A stretch of DNA of 64,000 nt from Euonymus europaeus (lineage: Eukaryota > Streptophyta > Magnoliopsida > Celastrales > Celastraceae), in contig OY756958.1 in NCBI GenBank assembly GCA_963580455.1, forward strand, positions 7,824,501 through 7,888,500, in the 5' to 3' direction. Under the pieces are notes generated by a model that saw only the letters and a program-made list of their open reading frames with translations, was not told where the DNA came from and ran no database searches. The translations under genes were made by a program, and so were the position numbers. Each line of letters begins with the position of its first letter. Position 1 is the first letter of the stretch. Below, in pieces: positions 47,457 through 59,095 of this stretch.

Positions 47457-50400
47457 ATACTCCCTTTCTCTCTCTTCTGGTAGATTCCAGTCTTTGGAAT
47501 TATGTAATTTCTCTCTATTTTTTTTTATCGCTTCACCTTTCATTAAAGTGCTATCTTTATATTGATATGATAGTTTGTGCTATATATTTTTTTATTTGAA
47601 GCAGATAAGGAGTGGAAAGTTACTTTGTGATATTGGCTTTAAGACTAAGGTTACACTTGAGGACATCCTAGATGTTCTGAAAGTATGGAGAAGTTCTGGG
47701 ACCCCTTTTAAGGCCAGGTATTGCAGCATCATTATTGTAACATTTATCTTCTTGGCCTTTGATATCTGCCATTATTCTTTTGTTTTTTTATGTGGTTTTT
47801 TGGTGGTTTGTGTTTAGTCAAAGGAACTAATTTGAATCTTGTGGGGTTTTAGTGGGGTATTAAAGGCGGGTTGAAGCATAGTTGTGAAGTTGATTACCAA
47901 ATCTTAATCATCAATGCAGGGTTAGGCTACATACATTTGACTTCCGCGGTGCTTGCCACTATATCACAATTTTATTTATGGCACATTATATAACTTGATT
48001 TTCACTAATTATCATTGTATTACTTTTGGGTGACAGCTAATCATGCGCATATGATATATGCTTTTACAGTATTCCATGATACATGAATCTTGTGCTAAAA
48101 ACTATAGTTTCTTCTTTCCTCCATATGTAATTAGACGATGAATGCCGTTTTTGTCAATAGAATTGTATGCTGCTGGAAGTTGGAAGCAGGATATCAAGGG
48201 TCTTTGAAGGCATTGAAAAATCCTATTTCACTCTCTAGGTTACTTAGTTTCTGTTACTTTTCATTGTGATATGTTAGGTTTAGTTAATTTGTCAATAAGT
48301 TAACTTCGTGGGTTGGAGGTTACATTGGGAAAATTAAGGTTCAACCCAAAGACCTCCCACTCTGATACCTTGTTAAGATTAGTTATTTGCCATTTAACCT
48401 AATGAGTTAACATTTTCGGTTGGAGCATTTCACATAATGTACATATATTCTAACAGGATGAATATTATGTTAGATATTACTTAGCTTGCATCTTTTACTT
48501 AAACCTCCTATATATACTCTAGTCCCTTGGTCCCTTTCTAATTCCTTTCTTTTGTTGCTTAAAAAACATCACTGGAATTCTATTTCATTTAAATGATTAG
48601 AAAGAAATAATCTGATGCTGGTAGAACATCGAAGAGACTAAAACTTCAATAAAGTGTAGCCCTTAACTCTCTCTTTCATGCTACTGGCATCAACTGCAAC
48701 TGTTGCTGCTTCAAGCTACTTGGCCCAACCTCTTGCTCACTACACACATCTGTTACCGTCAATCATTGCTCTTCCTATTATCTGTTTCTCGCATTATGCC
48801 TTGGCCTTCATCTCTCACTGATTGCATACATTTGATACTTTGAATGGATATGATTTCTGGTGGAGTATGGAAGTAAAACTCTGCTTGCATAAGGTCTGTT
48901 AATGGGTTTTTAGTTTGGAAATTGTTACATATACTAAACCATCTGTTTCTCACACTTTGTTTGGCTATCAAGAAAGTTAGGAATGATAAAGTATACCTTT
49001 GAAGGATTGGAAATATCTTCTCGAGAAAAGTTAGGATCTTTTCTTTCCCACGATGAACTGAAAAGTTTTGTTCTGAGTGCTTCTGATGATGGGACTTCAA
49101 CTTAGAAGCTGAGGACTTCAGTAAGGGGAACCTGGTGATAATGTTTTTGAGATAGTGCAAATCAGCAAATGTTGTTGCTCTCCTGCGGCCAGATTGACAT
49201 CCTCTGATCGTTGCTGGTTTTTAGTGGTGGCTGTAGTTTTGGAACATAGTTATTGAAACCGGACTGAACGTTGAACCAGAAAGCCTTCTGGTTTTTCCAG
49301 TTTAAACATCGGGTCAGCTGCTCACCCATAAATTTAGTAGTATATATAAACTACTTTTATAAAATAATATAAAAATGAAACAAATTATAAATAAAATTAA
49401 CATTTTTTCTACTTAATAAATACAAAATGATCTTTAAAACGGCTATATAAGTCTCTATTTGAGATAAAGACAAATAAAAAATACTTAAAATAAAAAAATT
49501 AACTTTAAGTCAAATACCACCAATTTTTTTGGTATTCTCCGACTTTGGTGCAGGTCTAGAATTTTGACTCACTGGACCAGAATCGTGTTCGTTTTTTTGA
49601 TTCTACCACCTGTCCTGTTTTAATAACAGTGTTTTGGAATGTGAGCTGTTTGACAACATGGGGTGATGGATAGCCACCCCATGGTCGTCTTGAAGACCAA
49701 GTTGTTATTTTTATTATTGTTCAATGCTATGAAGTTGAAGCAAGACAGAAGAATCCATCACCCCATGGTCATCTTGAAGACCAAGTTGTTATTAGTTATT
49801 ATTGTTCACAACAATTCTATGAAGTTGAAGCGAGATAGAAGGTTTGATCTCTTCATGACAGTTATCTCCTCAAAGAACAATATCTTTGAGGAGAAAAAAT
49901 TGTTTATTATGAATGATTATTTTTTTAATTTTAACTGAAGAATGGATTTTTTATTCCAAGATAAAAAAGAAAAAGTAGAAAGGAGAGGATTCCTTATTAT
50001 AAAACTAATCATTTTCATTTGACCTACTGCTTTGGTATCTATAAGCTCGAGAATTTGTGCTGATGAGATCCTGTGATCCTACACATGTTGTCCTAGAAGA
50101 TTTTATTTTTGCACTTGTAATAATTCTTTTATCAGCATGTGTAGATACTTTGATAATGAGTTTGTGATATTATGTATGTTATGTTGTTTAAATCATCCAC
50201 AATTTACATCAACATTAGTATTCTATTCTTTGGTTAAATTTTACTTTTTCATTACAGCATTGCACAAATGTCTAGACTGTACAAATTTATCTGGAATGAA
50301 ATGACTGCTTCAAAGCAGAAGATTGCCGAGGTTTTCAATTCAGGGTCTTGTATATTTGTTCCATTTGCATCGGGCTCAAGGCATGAGGATGTGGTATATG

Positions 50401-53400
50401 GTGGATTCCTGTCATGTGAAGAAGTATACTGGCATGATTCAACAGGTGCTGCTGACCTAGTGAAGGATATTGACCTTAGTAGTGTTGTAGGCGTAGTTCA
50501 GTCACCTTCTAGCAAGACTCTGTGCAATACTTATCCTGGACTACATGACTTTTTTGTCCATGAGTGTGGGGTACATGAGATCCCTCCTTTCGACAGCCAC
50601 CTCCAAATTTTAATGCAGTTAGCAGCTGTTGCTTTGCCTTCACAAGTTGCCCATGTTGTAAGTAACTAAATCTAAAGGAATATTATTTTCTATTGATTTA
50701 GATTTTGGAATCAAACCAATTGTCTATTTTATGCTGTAGGTCTTTCAAGTATTTCTGAAGTGGACTGATGAACTGAATTCTGGATCACTAACTTCAGAAG
50801 ATATTAGCCGCTTGAAAGCAAGACTTGTAAAATTGGAATATAAAGTGCTTCCAACTGCACAAGATAAGTGGGTTTCTCTACACCCGTCTTTTACTCTTGT
50901 CTGCTGGTGTGATGACAAGAAATTAAGGAAGAAATTTAAGCATGTGGACAATATTGACTTCCTGTATTTTGGAAAACTTAGTCATGAGCAAGAGATGCTT
51001 CAAACTAAAGTGTCTATCCTTCTACGAAGCTTAGGGATTCCAGCTCTATCGGAAGTATGGTCCTTCTCTCTCTCTCTCTCCATGCTGTTGTTGCTTTATT
51101 TTCTATGAAAAGAGTCACTGAATAGTCTACGTCAAGTTTCTCCATACATGATATTGTGTTTCCAACTTATGACATTGACATGTATATAGCCAGTGAAATG
51201 CAGTTATAGATTAACGACTTTTAGTAAATATCAAATGCCCGATGTTACTTGTTTTCATTCTTACAGAAATGATGTCATAGTATTTCTCGAGTTTTCCTTT
51301 CTTGATTTTCATATTTTTTAAATCATTGTAGGTTGTGACACGTGAAGCAATATATGATGGTCCTGCAGACTCTAGCTTTAAAGTTTTATTGGTGAACTGG
51401 GCTCTTCCTTTTGCTCAAAGATACATATACAGTTTACACCCTGATAAATATTTAAAATTGAAGCAGTCAGGATTCAATAATTTAAGTCAGCTACATATTG
51501 TTGTTGTTGAAGAGTTGTTCTACAGGTATGTCATTAAAAGCAGCGGCAGTGCATCGGAAAGCCAATGTGAATGTTGCTGTCTTCTGCAGGTATGAGAGTG
51601 GACTTTCTGTTGAACATATTTTATTTTCTTGTCTTACAGTGTATTATGTGAGAACAGAATTAAACATGGTCACAGCAAAGCCTTGCTTGAATCCTTAAAC
51701 ATATAGGTTTGTCCTGTGTCTGGATTCCCTTTCTCAATTCTTGCTGATCTAAAGAGTCGCTATCAACTAATCTATTGGGTCGACATCTTGTCCTTCACTT
51801 TAATCCATGTATTTGTTTTGCGTCCCTCCTTTCCTTTTTAAATCTTGTACTTGCGTTTTCTCAAATCTTCTCACCGCTGCACTAATATCCCGGCTTTATG
51901 CTTGCCCAAAAATATTTTAAATGGCTCTCTCCTGCATCTTGTCTTCAATCTGCCCTAACTCCTATCCTAAATATTTTGTTTCCTGTCAAAGAATAAAAAA
52001 ATCGCCTACCCTAAATGAATGTAGAATTAGTTTGAAAATAAAACTGAATTTGGTTGTCTCTGTCTCTTTGATTTATATACAATTATTCTATTTCAACACA
52101 CACACACACATATATAATGTATATATATATAATGTTAAAAGTCGTGCCACTTAATGAGCAAGGTCCAAGGTCCAGGGCTTGTATGTGAGCATAAAATGGA
52201 TGCTTTATATAGAACTGGTTAATGCTTTTTTGAAAACTGGGAAGCTTATTTTATTAATCTCATTTATGTCACATAAATCTAACTTCCTCAATATATGGGA
52301 AATGTATATCTAGCATATAAAAATGTTTATCTATGTTACGGCTAAAATTCTTGGTTCCTCGACTTATACTAGCTTGCATTTTTGTGGTGTACAAAATTGA
52401 TTTTTTCTTATATAGTTTAGTACAATTTTTTGGCTGCTCTGTACTGTTATGGACAAAGGCATGTGTTGATATTAATCTCATCCTTTTTTGTAATATTGAG
52501 TTTTACAGGATAATGTTTTGTACGCAACCCAGGAATCAGATTCTCACGCCTTGTTTTTGGAGCTCTCCCGATTTTTTTTTGATGGAACACCTGAACTACA
52601 TTTAGCGAATTTTCTTCATATGGTTGTAACCATGGTGGAAAGTGGATCCACAGAAGAACAAACTGAGTTCTTCATCTTGAATAGCCAAAAGGTTCCACAG
52701 CTTCCTGATGATGAAGCTGTATGGTCCCTCACTTCTGTCACTTCCTTGACTGATAATGATGAACAACTCAAGAAACATTTAGCTTCAACAGCAGTGAAGG
52801 AGCAAATTCCCTCGAAATACAAGAGGAAAGGAGAAACGACTACGAGTTGGCCCCCTGCAGATTGGAAAACTGCACCTGATTTCAGTTATGCTCGTGCAAA
52901 TGGTTTTAAGACATGGGCTGCAGAACCGCATTGCATTGACAGCTCACAACTGATGGACAATTCCATGGACATTGCCCCTGAAATAGATGATGTAGTTCCC
53001 ATGGAAAGCTTTCAGCCTTCAAGATCTTCAGTTTTGCCACATTCTGTAATACTGGAGCATCAGCTTCTTTACGTACCCAATGACATAGGAGGCTCTAGAA
53101 CTGACATTGTGCTTAATCCTGTTGAGTCGAACGTTTTGGAGAAGAGAGCTGTGTCAAATTCGTCTCGATTTAGACAGAGAGATTGGCTTCATACAAGCAC
53201 ACCGGATGCAACTCAAGCAATTCTAACTGGGAGATTGGGTGAGCGTGTTGCTTTTAAGTACTTCACTGGAATGTTCGGTAAGGAGGTCGTAAAGTGGGTT
53301 AATGAAGAGAGAGAATCTGGGTTGCCCTATGACATTGTTATTGAGAAGGACAATAGACGAGATTATATTGAAGTTAAAGCAACCAAATCTGGAAGGAAAG

Positions 53401-53600
53401 ATTGGTTCATTATATCAACAAGAGAGTGGAAATTTGCATTTGATGCAGGCGAAGCCTTTAGTATTTTGCATGTCTGGTTACATGAGGATGTTGCAAGGGT
53501 CACAACATTCAAAAATCCAGTGAAACTGTGCCAGCAGGGGAAACTACAATTGGTGGTTATGATGCCAAAGGAGCAAAATGATTTCACCATTGTCTCCTGA
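34146..53600 (+). CDS. NOV: Protein NO VEIN (NOV): GHKL-type ATPase module plus C-terminal NOV/DUF3883 domain
   Basis: Joining 13 exons gives 8385 nt, 2794 residues plus stop, with no break; Arabidopsis NOV is about 2700. NOV is a plant nuclear protein needed for auxin-dependent cell fate, vein and embryo patterning. Residues 1-210 are Pro/Gln/Asn-rich with internal repeats, ending in ERIDRAVMKARLHLLA and WKVSQAALVALHVDSWN. Exon 2 (INAFIHCFVGVRRITSLYDL) and MHISFIREARKSE are classic NOV. A Ser/Asp/Glu tract (SSSSEDEDSEDSEDSED) with a Lys-rich region lies at about 395-415. The ATPase has an N box ELVQNADDN (about 1241-1249, spanning exons 6 and 7) and a glycine box GYIGQKGIGFKSVFR (about 1300-1313). 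The C-terminal domain starts LGERVAFKYFTG (about 2674) and has LPYDIVIE ... YIEVKAT. An in-frame TAA just upstream supports the start. Molecular activity of NOV is not established. Confidence 0.96.
47424..47454 (+). repeat. (CT)n microsatellite in NOV intron 8
   Basis: 31 consecutive bases of alternating C and T about 150 bp before exon 9, strengthening the pyrimidine character upstream of the acceptor. A shorter (TC)n run lies at about 51065-51080 in intron 11, just after a donor. Confidence 0.95.
49245..49631. mobile_element. hAT-like non-autonomous element, copy 2, in NOV intron 9 (387 bp)
   Basis: Perfect 8-bp target duplication TTTTGGAA at 49237-49244 and 49632-49639. Terminal inverted repeats CATAGTTATTGAAACCGGAC and (inverted right end) CACTGTTATTAAAACAGGAC. 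Same end consensus as the elements at 17926 and 54860. Non-coding, AT-rich centre. Confidence 0.88.
49676..49841 (+). repeat. Tandem duplication of about 80 bp in NOV intron 9
   Basis: CACCCCATGGTCGTCTTGAA at 49676 recurs as CACCCCATGGTCATCTTGAA at 49759; both copies run through GACCAAGTTGTTATT and end CTATGAAGTTGAAGC. The second has a small AACAATT-type insertion. It begins about 40 bp after the hAT-like element. Confidence 0.85.
53236..53560 (+). other. NOV: NOV C-terminal domain (DUF3883), restriction-endonuclease-like core in last exon
   Basis: Within exon 13 the protein reads LGERVAFKYFTGMFG, then VKWVNEERESGLPYDIVIEK, then RRDYIEVKATKSGRKDWFII and SILHVWLHEDVARVTTF. The spacing of D (PYDIV, residue about 2704) and ExK (IEVK, about 2719) is the signature of PD-(D/E)XK-type folds, and PF13020 (DUF3883) is named after this protein. 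Whether NOV cuts nucleic acid is unknown; the residues are present. Confidence 0.8.
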
Positions 53601-54859
53601 TTGGGTAGTTTTATCATGAGCACTCGTCTCGTATGTGTTTGGGGACACTCGCGATGCCCATGAGAAATTGATCACCAACGTGATATCTTGCTACTGATGG
53701 CTTTTCTGGGGTGATGTGCTGCTGAATGGGGAAGGTTGTTATGTTAATGACTTGGCATTATTTATTGGCTCACATAAAAGGATTTGCCCTTGGAAAGTTG
53801 ATATTTATAGTGTGCTCTTACAAATTTTGATGATGTATAGTTCGGATACTTTGGACATCAGATGAATGTCTCATTTTGTTCAACACCAAAGCAAATTTTT
53901 CTGTCAATTGGTGAGAGAAGATTTGTATTTCTGAATGGTGAATCTTGCAAGTCTGCGTTTTTTTTTTAAGTGCTGTGCTGTACTGGTTTTACTAAGTTAT
54001 GTATCTGAAGCAAACTCCTGGAGAAATCTGTCTACGCCGTTGTGTAATCAACGTGCTGTGAATGTGGGTCGTTTATTCTTGATTTATTTTTTATTTAAAT
54101 TTGGTGTTGCTCTAGTGATTGTATAAGCAAAGTTGTTGCAGCACGTTCGTCTGTCTTCTGATTCTGGTAGTAGTTTTTGCTTGGAGGGTTTGAAGTTGAT
54201 TGGTGTCTGAATGATCAATTCTAAAGGGGTAAAGTTCAAATAGGTCACTCAAGGTGGAGTCGTTTGCAATTAGGTCACTGGCTCCAAAACTTTTTCAATC
54301 AGATCACTAAATGTACTAAATGTTCGGAGACTCGCCAGTCAACACTGACATGTCAAAAATGTGCCATATAGATGTGATGACATGGATTTCGCATATGTGA
54401 ATTTTTTTATCCCAATTTTTATATTCTTTTAAATGATATTTGTTTGCAAATAAGTCACTGTATTATAGTTGACACAAAATAATAGTCACTAAATTATTTG
54501 TTGAATAAAAAACAAGTATGTCCACCATTTGCATGATTAAAGTAAATACCAAACACTAAAATATTTATAACATAAATATTTTAAAACATCCTGCCATTAG
54601 GGTGGAGCAGCGTCAAAGATGATCTTGCAATGGCGAGAACCCATGTAGGCTAACAGAGGAAGAAGATAGCTGAAGAGTGGACTCTCTGTTCAACTATTGT
54701 CGTGGTTGGACAGAGACTTATTTTAGATAGTCAATTTACTCGAGGTTGTTTTGATATGGGTTTGTTCCTGGAGATTTTTGTCACTGGTTCCACAAGTACA
54801 GGTGTTTATCAATAATCCTCGTATGATGAACTGTCCCGGTACCGTGGTTGTGTTATTTT
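53601..54859. other. NOV 3' flank; no gene
   Basis: Presumed NOV 3' untranslated region followed by intergenic DNA. No AATAAA was noticed close to the stop. At about 54230-54520, GGTCACT/AAGTCACT-type motifs recur (GCAATTAGGTCACTGG, GCAAATAAGTCACTG), like the ends of widespread plant non-autonomous repeats; no clean paired end was found. Confidence 0.5.
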
Positions 54860-55757
54860 CAAAGTTTTGAAAACCGGACCGGTCATCAAATAGGAAAATT
54901 CTTCGGTTCATGGTTCAATGGTCCAACCGGGGTTCAATCGTGGTTCGACCGGGTTCAATGTTATTAATATATATATATATTATAAGTAATAATTAAAAAT
55001 ATTTTATATTTTATAATACTCTTAATAATATAAAAATACAACATTAATATGTCTCTTCATTAAAAAAAAATCACAACTATTCCTAGGTTCTTAAATATTC
55101 ATTTAACAAAAAAAATAATATGTCAAATGATAAAACAAATAAAAATTATTTATGCAATCATGTAATCGTAAATTAAAATTAAATATTTATTAAAAATCAA
55201 ATTAAGAATTACATGAGTGAAACATATATATGTTGCAACCATTTTCATCATCATCATATGAGTTTTTATGTCAAAACGTTTGGTTGACAACATGAATATA
55301 CGAAAAAATTAACTGAAATTTATTGCAATAAATTTTTATTAAATTAAATATTTATGTGTCAATATATATATATATTTAAATTTTAAATATATTTAAATTA
55401 AATTTATTAATAAATTTTTATTAAAAATACTAGATATTTAATTAATGTTTGACTTTAAGTTAATAAACTTGAGAGAAATGATATTTTAATCAATGTTTCA
55501 CATTAATTCGACAAACTTGTGTAGCTTAGTTGGTCAAAAGACTATCTTTTAGTTGTAGGTCATATGTTCTAACCCAATCAAAAAAAACTTTTTCAGAGTT
55601 TTCCAACAAAAATCGTCTCAACCAGTTTGCAAGGATCGGCCGGTCAAACCGGGAACTGGCTGGTTATCACAAATAATGCCGATTCCTTGGATTGCCGTTT
55701 TCCCTAGTCAGATTGGACCGGGCAGAGGGCCGGTCTGGTCCGGTTTTGACAACCTTG
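54860..55757. mobile_element. hAT-like non-autonomous element, copy 3 (898 bp)
   Basis: Perfect 8-bp target duplication GTTATTTT (54852-54859 and 55758-55765). Terminal inverted repeats CAAAGTTTTGAAAACCGGAC and (inverted right end) CAAGGTTGTCAAAACCGGAC. Subterminal regions are full of GGTTCAA/CCGGTT. Centre very AT-rich and non-coding. Confidence 0.92.
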
Positions 55758-55998
55758 GTTATTTTTCCCTAAGATATTTTATGCGGTTATTGTAAACGGC
55801 CAGGACGTGGTCTTAAGGGATTAAACAAAAAATGCATTGTTAATAGGAATAATATGTATGCAAAATATATTTATTAATTATAGACACTTATAAATAATTG
55901 ATGACTTAAAGTAATAATTTGATAAATAATATTATTAATCATTTTATTATTTTAAGATATTTTGCATCCTCAAAGATTAAGTTTTAGTCATGCTCACT

Positions 55999-57046
55999 TG
56001 TCAGGTCTAGTCCATAAGTTGATTTGATCCATCACAATTGTAGCCCACAAAAATCCACTTATTTTGATCAAATTATAATTCATTAATGACATCATCACCA
56101 TCTTCCCCCACACCACCATTTTCTCCCCCAACTCCATCATATTTCCACCTCTAATATCCAACATCACCATTTTTTCCACATCTCAACTAATTCTTCGCCT
56201 AATCCATCAACTTTTTCTCTATAAAAGGAACTAAAGACTTGGGCAATATAGAGAAAGTGGAGAGAAAGTGGAGAGAAAGAAGGAAGAAAGAGAATAGAAA
56301 TGAGAGAATAATGCTAGAGTTGTGCAATTTCTTTATAGTTCATTCGATTTGCATTTCCTTTTTTGAAAGAAATGATAAAGGAATACCCAGAAACAAGAGC
56401 TATAATCCTAGGGTTCGATAAATACTAGTCAAATAACTTTATATTTCACTATTTATTTTGACTTGTAATATATTGTATGTCCTGATTGTTCAACTTGATA
56501 ATTGGTTTAATTATTCTACTCAATTTATTGAGAATGTTGCATTGAGATTGAAATCCATTTTGTGCTTAGTTATTATAATTTTAAGTGTTGAGTGTTGAAC
56601 ATTGATAATAATTGATGCAATTAAATAATTGGATCATCCATGCTTATAAAAGACAAGTTGTGACCATAATTGTAGTATAGTATGAACAACATGTGCCAAT
56701 TGAATATGGTTCATATCATGAAATATTTGCATAATGTTTCTTTATTCATTATTGAGACTTGTAGCCAATATATAATTTCAACATACACAAATATCATAAT
56801 CCATTGGTACATACAAAATCATTGTTAGGCAACTAGTGATGGATTCTGATTCTATACCAAAGGATTCTTTCATCTAATTGAATATAATTTATATTGTTGT
56901 TTTATTTTATCAAGTTAAAATCCAAAAAGACTAAAGAGTTGAATTTTGCATCAGCATTCCCTGTGGGATAGACACCCTTAATATTTGTCTCGCTCCTCGA
57001 ACTTTTGAACTTGCAATATCTATTTTTAGAACATAACAAGTTTTCA
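55999..57046 (+). repeat. Gypsy (Athila/Tat-like) 5' LTR, approximate
   Basis: The right end is fixed by the adjacent primer site. Inside, CTATAAAAGG at 56218-56227 is a TATA box followed by a GA-rich leader (GAGAAAGTGGAGAGAAAG), and near the end comes GCATTCCCTGTGGGATAGAC, a phrase typical of LTRs of this group. The left border is a guess (TGTCAGG at 55999); no partner LTR is in the window. Confidence 0.6.
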
Positions 57047-57062
57047 CTGCCGTTGCCGGAGA
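57047..57062 (+). promoter_or_regulatory. Primer binding site, Athila/Tat-type (tRNA-Asp class)
   Basis: CTGCCGTTGCCGGAGA resembles the Athila/Tat primer site GGCGCCGTTGCCGGGGA with a few changes and directly follows the LTR end TTTTCA. Confidence 0.7.
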
Positions 57063-57759
57063 GCACAATTGGTTGCTAAAATTTAACATTTCAAATTTTT
57101 TTATTCTAATTTATTAATCACTTGTTCATTTTATTTTTACAGACATTTGGAGCATCAAAAAAACTTGAAGACTTGAACCAATTGAACTTTATTGAATTAT
57201 TCTTTCTCCCATCTTTGATTGTTTTAACTGCTTATTTCTATTTTCCTTTTAAATAATTGGTATTGACATTTACTAAGTTACTAACTTTTAACATTTAAAT
57301 TTCTGTAACTAATTTTAACATTTAATTTTTGTTAGCGGCCAAATATTAGCTTTACATTTTCCATTTATATTTATGGTTGGCCTCATCTCCCTATTTAACT
57401 GTCAATGGTCAACCTTTCCGCTTGATTTTTAATTTTTGTAAACATTTTTTTTATTTACATTTCACTTGAAATTTGTATGCATAGTCGTCATCTCAATTCT
57501 CTTGAGTTGATTTTATTTGACCCATACATTGAAAGAACATTTCGCGTTCTAAACACAAGAGGAAGACTGGTAGAAGAAAAACTTCCTATCAAAAACACAA
57601 GTTGAACAGCTTACTAAAGTAGCCTAATGGCGAGCGGGAATAAGGGAACGTCCACCGGACCCTCAATCACAAGAGGCATAACAAATGGCATAATGGGCAC
57701 CTTATCTATCTTTTGTATTTCTTTATTCATTTTCATTAAACTGGAAAAGCACGTTCGAA

Positions 57760-58520
57760 TTGCTTGTGTTTTGTGAACATAACACGACTGTAACTCCACC
57801 TAAACCCATGATGGAGGAAGGACAACCACAAACACTTAGGGATCATTACACTCTTGCCGCATATACCTCTCCACATGCATTCGTCTTCCTATTGTCACAG
57901 AAAGTTATTTTGAAATAAGAAGCAGTTTTATGACCTTAAAATTGAAGACCCATACAAGTATTTAGATGAATTCTTGAAAATCTGCACAACTTTCAAATTG
58001 TAAAATATTTCCGATGAAGCTATTCAGCTTCACCTCTTTCCATGCACACAAAGATAAAGCTAAAGATTGACTTCACCATTACCACTTGGGCTCAAATGCA
58101 ACAAGAATTTTTGAGAAAATATTTTCTCATCAGAAAAACTCAACAAATTCAGAAAACTAAAACAAGTTTTTCATAAATTTCAAGTGAGCAATTCCATGAA
58201 AGTTGGAAAAGAATTAAAGATTTTTTCTGAAAATATCCACATCATTAGGTGCCCAAGTGGCAATTCGTGCAAAGTTTTTATGAGGGAGTATTTGAACATA
58301 ACTAACGGATGGCCAACGCTTCATGTGGGGGAACATTTATGTTAAAAAGTGAAAATGGGGCATGGTATCTTTTGGAAAATTTGGCTAAAAATTCCTTACA
58401 TAACAATTCATTTAGTTGTCATAGACATGCATCATCTTCATTTGCCGATAATAGTGGTATGTACAAAGTAAGTACTTCTTCTGATTTTTCATTCAAGTTG
58501 TCCGCAAAAATATAATGGGT
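57760..58520 (+). pseudogene. Athila/Tat-like Gypsy gag relic
   Basis: Reading across frames on +: MEEGQPQTLRDHYTLAAYTS, then EDPYKYLDEFLKICTTFK, ISDEAIQLHLFPC, TTWAQMQQEFLRKYF, SSEQFHESWKRIKDFF and, after a gap, ASCGGTFMLKSENGAWYLLE. The order matches the Retrotrans_gag domain (EDP...HL, W..L...F, W.R.K) and the following GGT(L)M...A motif. Numerous stops and frameshifts; no protease, RT or integrase follows in the window, so the element is truncated on the right. Confidence 0.75.
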
Positions 58521-59095
58521 GAGAATGTTTACTTACAAATTGTGAAAATATTAACAACTTAGCACTTAATATGTTAATCTCTTACTATTGTCTTCTTTAT
58601 ATATGCATGTTAGATTGTGAGATGTTCTCCATAAAATTCATTGAAATGCTTAGTTCAGATGTTCCACTTTATGAGTTGAAGATACATGACATGCCCTTCT
58701 TTGAGATTTTTTTTTTGCAATTGAGTATTGGAAATAGGAATGGAGATTTTGATAACTAGTATATTATTGTTCATGTTATTTTTAACTATATAAATAGGTT
58801 GAGCATGCACTTCACAAAAGTGCCTAGTAATTTCATATTAGTAGCCTGAGTATTTTTATTCGTTCATTCTTCTGTTTTATGTATGAAAACACCTTTATGG
58901 TATTATTGCATGATTATATTATTGAGATTAGATTGCATGATGATAGATGGCGTGAGGCCCTGCCTAAGAGTTATGGATTTCAAGTTGTTTGATGGCCTGA
59001 GGCCTTGATATGATTGTTGTGTGTTTAATATAGGTTGACACTTTTCAATATACGGGGAGGTGCTGCCTGATTTTTTTGAGAAAAATTCGATCGTT
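58521..59095. other. No supported gene
   Basis: AT-rich DNA with short open frames only. Two GGC(G)TGAGGCC(C/T)TG phrases (58949-58962 and 58994-59006) form a small imperfect direct repeat. Confidence 0.5.

Larger units (their letters stand above)
34146..53600 (+). other. NOV: NOV exon-intron map
   Basis: Coding exons: 34146-34775, 35593-35930, 36530-37235, 37886-38005, 39095-39263, 40821-42583, 43966-44178, 44711-46978, 47605-47717, 50258-50657, 50740-51054, 51332-51589, 52509-53600. All introns are GT-AG and phases agree across every junction (exons 2, 5 and 9 end in split codons completed by the next exon). Intron 9 is largest (2540 bp, holds a hAT-like element and a tandem duplication); intron 10 is 82 bp. 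Apart from the repeats listed separately, introns hold no recognised gene. Borders come from reading splice sites and family similarity, not transcripts. Confidence 0.9.

Noticed and set aside
47605..47817. Read-through of NOV exon 9 as a longer ORF
   Set aside because: NOV similarity stops at the GT donor at 47718 and resumes with AG at 50257, completing a split Ser codon.
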